The position numbers were made by a program, and so were the translations under genes. This document shows positions 1-6,374 of a DNA stretch of 6,717 bases, piece after piece. The stretch lies in the NCBI GenBank assembly GCA_905480085.1, contig CAJQPD010000385.1, positions 1-6,717 of the forward strand, read 5' to 3'. The number at the start of each line of letters is the position of its first letter. The first letter of the stretch is position 1. This stretch comes from an uncultured Acidimicrobiia bacterium. Its GTDB lineage: Bacteria > Actinomycetota > Acidimicrobiia > Spongiisociales > JAENVV01. The notes below the pieces were generated by a model, which saw nothing but the letters and a program-made list of their open reading frames with translations, was not told the DNA's origin and did not search any database.

Positions 1-734
1 ACTGGTGGCAAACCGAGACGGGATGGGCCGTGGCAGGCAATCCCCTCGGTATCGAGCTCTTGCCGGTGAAACCAGGTTCGGCCGGTGTTCCGATCCCGGG
101 CTATCGGGTGGACGTCGTTGACGACGAAGGTACGATCGTTCCACCTGGCGAGATTGGCTCGGTCGTGATCCGACTCCCCATGCCGCCTGGCACCCTACCA
201 ACGCTTTGGAATAACGAAGCCGGATACGAGTCCTCGTATCTCTCCCGATATCCAGGCTATTACTTGACCGGCGACGCCGGGTTCAAGGACGCCGACGGCT
301 ATATCTCGATTATGAGTCGCATCGACGACATCATCAACGTGGCGGGCCACAGGCTCTCGACGGGCGGGATGGAGGAGATCCTGGCCGATCATCCCGACGT
401 CGCCGAATGCGCGGTGATCGGGGTAGATGATGACCTCAAGGGTCAGGTCCCGATCGGGTTCGTAGTTCTCAAGAGCGGCGTCGATCGAGACCATGCCGAA
501 ATCGTTGCCGAGCTGGTCGCGGCGGTCCGGCAGCGGATCGGCCCGGTGGCCGCGTTCAAGCAGGCCACTGTCGTTGCCCGGCTGCCCAAGACCCGATCGG
601 GGAAAATCCTACGATCCACCATGCGGAAGATCGCCGAAGCACAATCGTGGTCGGTCCCGGCCACGATTGACGACCCCGTCATCCTCGAAGAAATCGGAGA
701 GGCGCTGGCCACTATCGGATATCCGAAGGTTTGA
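1..734 (+). CDS. prpE: Propionyl-CoA synthetase (PrpE/ACSS3-like), C-terminal part, 5' truncated by window edge
   Basis: This is the C-terminal 243 codons (frame starting at base 3) of an AMP-forming short-chain acyl-CoA synthetase, which activates propionate (or acetate) to its CoA ester through an acyl-adenylate. The first visible residues are WWQTETGW, the family's adenylate-binding motif, so the gene begins well upstream. The GTG at 30 is an internal Val, not a start. Later motifs are TGD at 267-275, then the hinge region RIDDIINVAGHRLSTGG, where the HRLSTG form is typical of PrpE/ACSS3 rather than Acs (usually GHRMGTAE). Near the end comes KTRSGKILR, with the catalytic, acetylation-prone Lys at 603-605. 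The stop is TGA 732-734, only 2 nt before the next gene's ATG. The family is clear. Propionate preference is inferred from motif resemblance; a broader short-chain acyl-CoA synthetase is possible. Confidence 0.9.
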   Translation, partial: WWQTETGWAVAGNPLGIELLPVKPGSAGVPIPGYRVDVVDDEGTIVPPGEIGSVVIRLPMPPGTLPTLWNNEAGYESSYLSRYPGYYLTGDAGFKDADGYISIMSRIDDIINVAGHRLSTGGMEEILADHPDVAECAVIGVDDDLKGQVPIGFVVLKSGVDRDHAEIVAELVAAVRQRIGPVAAFKQATVVARLPKTRSGKILRSTMRKIAEAQSWSVPATIDDPVILEEIGEALATIGYPKV

Positions 735-736
735 CG

Positions 737-988
737 ATGGAACCTCATGCCGATTTCGCGGTGGCTCTGACCCAACACCTCGTCGTCACCACCAGTGCAG
801 ATCCCGATGACGGACACGGACCAATCGAGGGCCATGTCATCTCTCTGGGATGGTGGGTCCAGCCAGGTGCAGATGACAATCCCGACCATGAGCCTGCCGG
901 AACGCTCTATCTCGTTGTTGACGAACGTCGACCCCGCCCGATGTGGGTGCGACAGGCACACCTCACGTCCGTGCGTCTCGCCAGATGA
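737..988 (+). CDS. Small hypothetical protein, 83 aa, between prpE and a TrmH-family gene
   Basis: I do not recognise this protein. The open frame also allows TTG at 731, but ATG 737 is preferred because a GAAGG Shine-Dalgarno-like sequence (725-729, within the end of prpE) lies 7 nt before it. The stop TGA (986-988) overlaps the ATG (985-987) of the next gene as ATGA, which suggests translational coupling. No signal peptide or membrane segment is visible. The middle looks beta-rich: a GHVISLGWWVQPG stretch, then an acidic/His linker (DDNPDHE), then GTLYLVVDERRPRP and a basic C-terminus ending LAR. Codon use resembles the neighbours. The tight fit at both ends is the main evidence that it is real. 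A role alongside the methyltransferase would be a guess. Confidence 0.65.
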   Translation: MEPHADFAVALTQHLVVTTSADPDDGHGPIEGHVISLGWWVQPGADDNPDHEPAGTLYLVVDERRPRPMWVRQAHLTSVRLAR

Positions 989-1719
989 TCGAATGGTTCC
1001 GGCAGGCAACCGTCGATCCATCACTCATAGTTCTTGAGGGTTTCCACGCCGTGAAACACGCCCACCGTTTCGGGGCGGAAGTGGTGGCAGTGATTCACGA
1101 TCAAGAGCGGGTACTCGATCAATTGACAGCCGTTGCTCCCGACATGGTGCGGGTCGTCCAACAGGCAAGTCCGATTGAGGCGGAGACCTTTGCCAGCCTG
1201 TTCCGGCACCCACACCCGACCGGCCTGGCAGCGGTCGCCAGGCGGCCGCTGCCGATTGATGTCAACGAGATCACATGGACCTCGCCAATCGTATTCCTCG
1301 ACGGCCCGCGCCACCTAGGCAACATTGGGGCGACCATTCGCATCTCGGCGGCAGGTGGAGCCTCGGGGCTCATCGTGACTGGCGACGTTGACCCGTGGCA
1401 CCCGGCGGCCCTCCGGGGGTCGGCCGGACTCCATTTCGCCTTGCCAATCATTCACGCCGCAGAGATGCCGCCCACCGGCCGACCCATCATTGCGTTCGAC
1501 CCCGAAGGCGACGATGCCGCCGGATACATCCCTCCATCCGACGCCATCCTGGCATTCGGGAGCGAGCGCACGGGATTATCCGATTCAACGAAGGCCGCCG
1601 CTGACCGCCTCATCGCCTTTCCGATGAGAGACGGAGTGTCGAGTATCAACCTGGCGGCCTCAGTCGGAATCGGTCTCTACATGTGGCGCCTCAATCAAGC
1701 CACTCAACCCGTGGTTTAG
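985..1719 (+). CDS. SpoU/TrmH-family RNA 2'-O-ribose methyltransferase, 244 aa
   Basis: This is a SPOUT-superfamily methyltransferase expected to transfer a methyl group from SAM to a ribose 2'-OH in tRNA or rRNA. Residues 1-95 form an N-terminal substrate-binding-like domain containing DPSLIVLEGFHAVKHA. The C-terminal trefoil-knot domain shows the three SpoU motifs: motif 1 NIGATIRISAAGG (113-125, with the expected Asn113 and Arg119), motif 2 FGSERTGLS (191-199, Glu194) and motif 3 FPMRDGVSSINLAASVGIG (212-230, with the Ser-x-Asn core). The frame is open from an ATG at 943, but ATG 985 is chosen. It overlaps the upstream stop as ATGA, and the 943 start would add 14 unconvincing residues inside the upstream gene. 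No strong Shine-Dalgarno precedes 985, which fits translational coupling. The family is secure; the RNA target cannot be told from sequence. Confidence 0.9.
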   Translation: MIEWFRQATVDPSLIVLEGFHAVKHAHRFGAEVVAVIHDQERVLDQLTAVAPDMVRVVQQASPIEAETFASLFRHPHPTGLAAVARRPLPIDVNEITWTSPIVFLDGPRHLGNIGATIRISAAGGASGLIVTGDVDPWHPAALRGSAGLHFALPIIHAAEMPPTGRPIIAFDPEGDDAAGYIPPSDAILAFGSERTGLSDSTKAAADRLIAFPMRDGVSSINLAASVGIGLYMWRLNQATQPVV

Positions 1720-1729
1720 GCTAAGCCTC

Positions 1730-2116
1730 ATGAGCGATCCACTCACAGCCTGGCACCGGTTCGTCGCCGAAAAAGACATTGTCTACCTCGACAATCTTCT
1801 CGACGACAACGTCAGCTTCCGACCGCCAACGTATTGGAAGACCCGGATTGGGAAACCAATCACCATGCTGATCTTGTCGAGCGTGATGGAGATTTTTGAA
1901 GACTTCGAATACCGCCGACAGTGGATTGACGGCGAGAATTGGGCGCTGGAGTTCTCGGCCCGGATTGACGACCTGGCCCTCAAAGGCGTCGACCTCATCC
2001 GCGTCGAGAACAACAAGATCGTCGACCTCGAAGTGCTCATTCGCCCACCCAACGCCATCAATGCTCTCCGACACGAAATGGTCACACGATTGGCCGCCCT
2101 CGGTGGCGCCTGGTGA
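1730..2116 (+). CDS. NTF2/SnoaL-like small alpha+beta protein, 128 aa
   Basis: This protein resembles the nuclear transport factor 2-like/SnoaL-like fold. An N-terminal helical part (TAWHRFVAEKDIVYLDNLLDD) leads to NVSFRPP and then the typical curved-sheet strands: YRRQWIDGENWALEFSA, then KGVDLIRVENNKIVDLEVL. The latter is the usual GxDxxRxxxGKIxxxxVxxRP pattern, here ending IRPPNAINAL. The length is normal for single-domain members. Such proteins can be small-molecule isomerases, hydrolases or simple binding proteins, and no catalytic residue can be assigned here. ATG 1730 lies 10 nt after the methyltransferase stop with only a weak TAGG upstream. The stop TGA overlaps the GTG start of the next gene as GTGA, so the two products are probably made together. 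The fold is fairly sure; the function is unknown. Confidence 0.75.
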   Translation: MSDPLTAWHRFVAEKDIVYLDNLLDDNVSFRPPTYWKTRIGKPITMLILSSVMEIFEDFEYRRQWIDGENWALEFSARIDDLALKGVDLIRVENNKIVDLEVLIRPPNAINALRHEMVTRLAALGGAW

Positions 2117-2580
2117 CGCGGCAAGTGGCCACCAATCTTCCGGTGGACCGCCCCGCTCTGGAGGACTTCATCCGACCGCGCCATCACGGGATCCTATCGA
2201 CCGCCCGGGTCGACAACCGACCTCAGATGTCGCCAGTGACGATTGGCCTGGACGTCGAAGGAAGAATTGTCATTGCCTCCTATCCGAATCGCGCCAAGTC
2301 CACCAATGCCGCCCGAAACAAGCAGGTATCCCTATGCGTGCTGTCCGACGATTTTGGAGGAGAGTGGGTACAGGTCGACGGGACCGCCGAAGTACTCGAA
2401 GGGCCGACTGCCATCGACCCACTCGTTGAGTACTTCCGGGTCATCTCGGGTGAACATCCTGATTGGAGCGAATACCGACAGGCCATGATCGATCAAGCCA
2501 AAGTTCTCATCCGGATCACGATCACATCGTGGAGCCCGATCTCCCGCGGTGGGTTCCCGGCCCATCTTGTCGACGGGTAG
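2113..2580 (+). CDS. PPOX-class, probably F420-dependent, oxidoreductase, 155 aa
   Basis: This is a split-barrel flavin/deazaflavin-binding protein of the pyridoxamine-5'-phosphate-oxidase-like superfamily, resembling the actinobacterial TIGR03618-type/Rv1155-like group. Visible pattern: HHGILSTARVDNRPQMSPV (residues 24-42, the first barrel strands), RIVIASYPNRAKSTNAARNK (51-70, with the Arg/Lys-rich phosphate-binding segment), VQVDGTAEVLEG (87-97), and a C-terminal VLIRITITSWSPIS strand. The length is typical. The start is taken as GTG 2113, whose last two bases form part of the upstream TGA (GTGA). The next in-frame ATG is far inside the conserved barrel. F420 rather than FMN is inferred from family resemblance and is not proven. 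The substrate is unknown. An 84-nt spacer then separates it from coxM. Confidence 0.8.
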   Translation: MTRQVATNLPVDRPALEDFIRPRHHGILSTARVDNRPQMSPVTIGLDVEGRIVIASYPNRAKSTNAARNKQVSLCVLSDDFGGEWVQVDGTAEVLEGPTAIDPLVEYFRVISGEHPDWSEYRQAMIDQAKVLIRITITSWSPISRGGFPAHLVDG

Positions 2581-2664
2581 CCGAAAACGAATACCCCCAT
2601 ATTCGCACCACAGGCATCGTGGTACAGGTATGTTCCAAGGTAATCAACCTTTGGAGGAGGCTGT
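2581..2664 (+). promoter_or_regulatory. Upstream region of coxMSL with possible promoter/operator
   Basis: This is the longest non-coding stretch in the window, lying between the PPOX-like gene and coxM. It holds a perfect 5-bp inverted repeat, ACCAC (2607-2611) and GTGGT (2619-2623) around a 7-nt centre. It also holds a TANNNT hexamer, TATGTT (2629-2634), which could act as a -10 element. No convincing -35 sequence sits at the usual distance. There is no U-tract, so I do not call a terminator. A separate cox promoter is plausible because the other gene junctions in the window are at most 10 nt, but read-through from upstream cannot be excluded. Confidence 0.3.
2653..2660 (+). promoter_or_regulatory. 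Strong Shine-Dalgarno for coxM
   Basis: GGAGGAGG lies 4 nt before the ATG at 2665 (the first GGAGG is 7 nt away). It is the strongest ribosome binding site in the window and fixes the coxM start. It suggests high-level translation of the first cox gene. Confidence 0.85.
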
Positions 2665-3540
2665 ATGTATCCCCCCGCCTTCGAGTACTGGTCGCCGAGG
2701 TCGCTTGACGAAGCCCTCAGCAAGCTCCAGGAACTCGGCAACGACGGACGAGTGCTGGCAGGAGGCCAAAGTCTCATCCCCATGATGAAGCTTCGTCTCG
2801 CCGCACCCGCCAATCTCGTCGACATCAATAATCTCACCGACCTCGCATACGTGCGAGCCGACAATGGCCATCTCGCCATCGGCGCCCTGGCTCGCCATGC
2901 CGACGTCGTCGACAACGCCGACGTAAAGGCGATCAGCCCGACCATGGCTTCGGCGGCACCCTGGGTCGCCGATCCCCTGGTCCGCAATCGCGGAACCGTC
3001 GCCGGATCGATCGCTCATTGCGACCCCGAAGGTGACTGGAACTCAGTGATGCTGGCCGTGGGCGCCTCGGTCGTGGCCAGCTCGTCATCTGGCCAACGGG
3101 TTATCCCGATCGGTGAATTCGTTGTCGACTTCTTCACCAATTCACTCGACGAGGGAGAGATGGTCACCGAGGTCCGAATCCCTCGACCGGCCGGAGCAGC
3201 CGGCGGTGCCTACTTGAAGCTCGAACGCAAGATCGGCGATTACGCAACCGCCGCCGTTGCCACCTTCCTGGACCTGGCAGGCGACGGGACCATCACCAAC
3301 GCCGGCATCGCGCTCACTGCGGTCGCATCAAAGAATCTGAAAGTGACAGAAGCCGAGCAGCTCCTCATCGGGCAGACCCCCTCAGATGAACTCTTCGGCG
3401 AGGCGGCCGCAATAGCCGCAAGAGCCTGCGATCCCGAAAGTGATGTTCGGGGGCCAGCCGAGTACAAACGGGCGGTCATCAACGCCTACACGAAGCGGGG
3501 CCTTGATCAAGCCTTTGCCCAAGCCAAGGGAGGTTCCTAA
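2665..3540 (+). CDS. coxM: Aerobic carbon monoxide dehydrogenase medium (FAD-binding) subunit CoxM, 291 aa
   Basis: This is the flavoprotein subunit of the Mo/Cu CO dehydrogenase. It takes electrons from the iron-sulfur subunit through FAD and delivers them to the respiratory chain. The N-terminus FEYWSPRSLDEAL is typical of the family. FAD pyrophosphate-binding motifs are AGGQSLIPMMKLRLA (32-46) and NRGTVAGSIAHCDPEGDW (108-125). A DYATAAVA segment (192-199) starts the C-terminal CO_deh_flav_C-type domain, which runs to about residue 285. The length matches known CoxM (about 290 aa). The start is set by the adjacent strong Shine-Dalgarno. It is the first gene of an M-S-L order, which is characteristic of form I CO dehydrogenase. 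The xanthine dehydrogenase FAD-subunit family is certain; CoxM identity comes from the form I CoxL two genes downstream. Confidence 0.93.
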   Translation: MYPPAFEYWSPRSLDEALSKLQELGNDGRVLAGGQSLIPMMKLRLAAPANLVDINNLTDLAYVRADNGHLAIGALARHADVVDNADVKAISPTMASAAPWVADPLVRNRGTVAGSIAHCDPEGDWNSVMLAVGASVVASSSSGQRVIPIGEFVVDFFTNSLDEGEMVTEVRIPRPAGAAGGAYLKLERKIGDYATAAVATFLDLAGDGTITNAGIALTAVASKNLKVTEAEQLLIGQTPSDELFGEAAAIAARACDPESDVRGPAEYKRAVINAYTKRGLDQAFAQAKGGS

Positions 3541-3542
3541 TC

Positions 3543-4007
3543 ATGAAGGTCACTGTCACCATCAACGGGACGGCGCAATCCGCTGATGTCGAACCACGCC
3601 AGCTGTTGGTCGATTTCATCCGTACCGAACTCGGAATGACCGGAACCCACATCGGGTGCGACACCACCTCCTGTGGGGCGTGCACCGTCCTGCTGGACGG
3701 CACGCCAATCAAGTCCTGCACGATGTTCGCGGCGTCGGCCGATGGGCATGAGATCCAGACGGTCGAAGGACTAAAGAACGGTGAACTACACCCACTACAG
3801 GTGTCGTTCAAGCAGAACCACGGGCTCCAGTGTGGATTCTGCACCCCGGGCATGATGCTGGTGGGTAAAGCACTCTTGGAGAAGAACACGAGCCCTACCG
3901 ACGACGAGGTCCGCTGGGCCATTAGCGGAAACCTCTGCCGGTGCACGGGCTACACCAATATCGTGAAGTCCATCCAGGCCGCCGGCGCTGCAATCGAGGG
4001 GAACTGA
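3543..4007 (+). CDS. coxS: Aerobic carbon monoxide dehydrogenase small (2Fe-2S) subunit CoxS, 154 aa
   Basis: This subunit carries the two 2Fe-2S clusters that relay electrons from the Mo/Cu site in CoxL to FAD in CoxM. All eight ligands are visible. Cys39, 44, 47 and 59 form the plant-ferredoxin-type cluster in the N-terminal domain (HIGCDTTSCGACTVLLDG). Cys97, 100, 132 and 134 form the second cluster in the four-helix domain (QCGFCTPGM and NLCRCTGYTNI). Length and spacing match the xanthine oxidase family small subunit. The ATG is 2 nt after the coxM stop, with AAGGGAGG (3526-3533) about 9 nt upstream. The coxL ATG follows after 1 nt, so the three genes form one transcription unit. No anomalies are seen. 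Confidence 0.95.
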   Translation: MKVTVTINGTAQSADVEPRQLLVDFIRTELGMTGTHIGCDTTSCGACTVLLDGTPIKSCTMFAASADGHEIQTVEGLKNGELHPLQVSFKQNHGLQCGFCTPGMMLVGKALLEKNTSPTDDEVRWAISGNLCRCTGYTNIVKSIQAAGAAIEGN

Positions 4008-4008
4008 C

Positions 4009-6374
4009 ATGACAACGACTCACGAGCCAATCACAACATTTGAAGTCGGCGGAGTCGGCCACTCCGTTCTGCGAAAAGAAGACGACCGGTTTGTTCAAGG
4101 TGCCGGCAACTACGTCGACGACATCGTTCTCAAGGGCATGTTGCATATGGCGATCCTTCGTTCGCCGGTGGCGCACGCCCGCATTCTCGGGATTGATGCG
4201 AGCGAAGCCGAAGCCATGGAAGGGGTGGTGGCGGTTGTCACCGGCGCCATGCTGGAGGGCTACAACCTGGCGTGGATGCCAACTCTGTCCGGAGACACCC
4301 AGGCTGTCCTCGCTACAGACAAGGTGCGATACCAGGGTCAGGAAGTGGCGGCCGTTATTGCCACCGATCCGTACATCGCCAAAGACGCCCTGCCGCCATC
4401 TTCGTCGACTACGAAGAACTCGAAGCCATCACAACCCCCCAGCAGTCTCTGACAACCGAGACTCTCATCCGGGACGAGAAGGAAGGCCAAACCGACAACG
4501 TCGCCTACACCTGGGAGGCTGGCGACGCCGCCACCACGGACGCCGCGTTCGCCGCCGCGCACCGGGTGGTCAGCCTCGACAGCCACTACCCCCGATCTCA
4601 CCCATCGCCGCTGGAAACGTGCGGGTGCGTATCGGATGTGAACCCGATCACCGGACAGGTGACGATCTATCTCACGTCACAGGCTCCCCACGCTCACCGG
4701 ACCCTCTTTGCGTTGGTCGCCGGCCTGCCTGAAGAGAAGATCCGGATAATTTCGCCGGACATCGGGGGCGGCTTTGGAAACAAAGTGCCGATCTATCCAG
4801 GTTATGTCGTGGCCACGGCCGCCTCGCTTGTCATCGGCAAGCCGGTCAAATGGGTGGAGAGCCGATCCGAGAACCTGATCTCGACCGGCTTCGGGCGTGA
4901 CTATCACATGAATGGCTCGTTGGCTCTCGACGAGAACAACCACATCACGGCGATGCGGGCCAACATCCTGTCTGATCAGGGTGCCTTCTTCGCCGACGCC
5001 CAGCCAAGCAAGTTCAAGGCCGGTCTGTTCCATATCTGCACCGGCTCGTACGACTTCGGGGCTGCCCACGTAACGGCCAAGGGTGCCTTCACGAACAAGG
5101 CTCCGGGAGGGGTCGCCTATCGGTGTTCGTTCCGGGTAACCGAAGCGTCCTACCTGATCGAACGACTGGCCGACAAGGCCGCCCACGAGATCGGCATGGA
5201 TCCGACCGAATTCCGGGCGCTGAACTTCATCAAGAAGGAACAGTTCCCGTATCTGTCGCCGACCGGGTTCGTCTACGACTCCGGCGACTATCACGGAGCC
5301 ATGGATCTCGCCAAAGAGATGATTGACTACGACGGTTGGAGAGAAAAGCAGAAGAATCAGGATCCGAACGGAAAACTGATCGGAATCGGTATCGCCTCTT
5401 TCACCGAAGTGGTAGGTGCCGGACCCTCCAAGGACTACGACATTGTCGGACTAAAGATGTTCGACTCCGCCGAATTACGGATCCATCCGACCGGTAAGGC
5501 CATCCTGAAACTCGGCGTGAAATCGCAAGGCCAGGGCCACGAAACGACCTTCGCCCAGATCGTGGCGGAGGAACTCGGGATCGCCGCCAATGACATCAAG
5601 GTCATCGAGGGCGACACGGACAACACCCCCTACGGGTTGGGTACCTACGCTTCCCGATCGACTCCAGTCGGAGGCGCCGCCACCGCCATGGTGGCCAGAA
5701 AACTACGGGAGAAAGCCCGCAAGTTGGCCGCTCACCTGCTCGAGGCTTCCGAAGATGATCTCGAATGGGAGGTTGGCAAGTTCAGCGTCAAGGGTTCGCC
5801 TGAGTCGTTTGTGACGATCCAGGACATCGCCTTTGCGGCGTACACCAACCACCCGGAGGGAATGGAAGCCGGCCTGGAAGGGGTCCACTACTACGACCCA
5901 CCCAACATGACGTATCCGTTTGGTACGTACATCGTGGTGGTCGAGGTCGATCAAGCCGACGGCACCTGGGAAGTTGTCGACATGGTGGCAGTCGACGACT
6001 GCGGGGTGCGTATCAACCCGATGATCGTCGAAGGCCAGATCACCGGAGGACTCACCGAGGGGTTCGCCAAGGCCAACATGCAGTGGATCACGTTCGACGA
6101 AGGCGGCAACTGCATCGGTTCGAACTTCATGGACTACCTGGTTCCAACGGCCTGGGAAACACCTAAGTTCAAGCTCGGTGAAACCGTCACCCCGTCTCCT
6201 CACCATCCCATCGGCGCCAAGGGGGTCGGAGAGTCAGCCACAGTTGGCTCACCAGCGGCCTACGTGAATGCCGTCGTCGATGCATTGTGGTCCCGGGGCG
6301 TCACCAACATCGACATGCCGGTTCTCCCTCATCGGGTATGGGGGGCACTCAACGGCGTCGACGTCAAGCCCTGA
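4009..6374 (+). CDS. coxL: Form I aerobic carbon monoxide dehydrogenase large (Mo/Cu) subunit CoxL, disrupted by a one-base frameshift
   Basis: This is the catalytic subunit oxidising CO with water at a Mo-S-Cu centre bound to molybdopterin cytosine dinucleotide. ATG 4009 has GAGGGG (3996-4001) 7 nt upstream. Bases 4009-4392 encode the a/b hammerhead domain (RFVQGAGNYVDDI early). The frame is then lost and hits a stop at 4450-4452. The family sequence resumes in the -1 frame from 4395 (AIFVDYEELEA) to TGA 6372-6374. Adding one G gives 788 residues, normal for CoxL. In that numbering the motifs are TSQAPH with Gln225, GGGFGNK (253-259), the form I loop AYRCSFR with the Cu-ligand Cys373, and GAKGVGES with Glu742. 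These correspond to Gln240, Cys388 and Glu763 of Oligotropha CoxL. As written the product would be a 147-aa fragment. The rest has no credible independent start; the GTG at 4272 lies in non-homologous frame. Confidence 0.92.
4390..4395 (+). other. Frameshift site in coxL (apparent loss of one G)
   Basis: Before this point the coding frame reads ...YIAKDAL; after it, ...AAIFVDYEEL in the -1 frame. The bases read GCC CTG CCG CCA TCT; one more G (CTG GCC GCC ATC TTC) gives the usual DALxxIxVDYExL segment of this family with no length change. No slippery X-XXY-YYZ heptamer is present, so programmed frameshifting is unlikely. The out-of-frame tail is 19 residues, Ser/Pro-rich and not family-like. 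Confidence 0.85.

Noticed and set aside
30..734. Complete 234-aa protein starting at GTG 30
   Set aside because: The frame continues upstream through WWQTETGW, a core acyl-CoA synthetase motif, so the GTG is internal.
943..984. Earlier ATG (943) as start of the SpoU-type methyltransferase
   Set aside because: It would overlap the small upstream gene by 46 nt, and the added residues do not resemble the family. ATG 985 in an ATGA overlap fits better.
443..1024. Long antisense open frame (193 codons), with similar ones at 4677-5294 and 5703-6206
   Set aside because: They lie opposite well-supported genes, show no recognisable family features, and are common in GC-rich DNA.
1718..1728. Small palindrome AGGCTAAGCCT between the methyltransferase and NTF2-like genes
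   Set aside because: The arms are 5 bp with a 1-nt centre, too tight for a hairpin terminator. There is no U-tract, and it is easily expected by chance.
2575..2596. Possible stem GGGTA / TACCC at the end of the PPOX-like gene
   Set aside because: A 5-bp stem with a 12-nt loop and no run of T afterwards does not support a Rho-independent terminator.
4384..4400. Programmed -1 ribosomal frameshift producing full CoxL
   Set aside because: No slippery heptamer is present, no downstream stimulatory stem was seen, and programmed frameshifting is not known to me for this family.
4272..6374. A separate 700-codon gene beginning at GTG 4272
   Set aside because: The first 40 or so codons before 4392 are not family-like and lie within the correctly read 5' part of coxL in another frame. 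The downstream part is simply the remainder of coxL after the frameshift.
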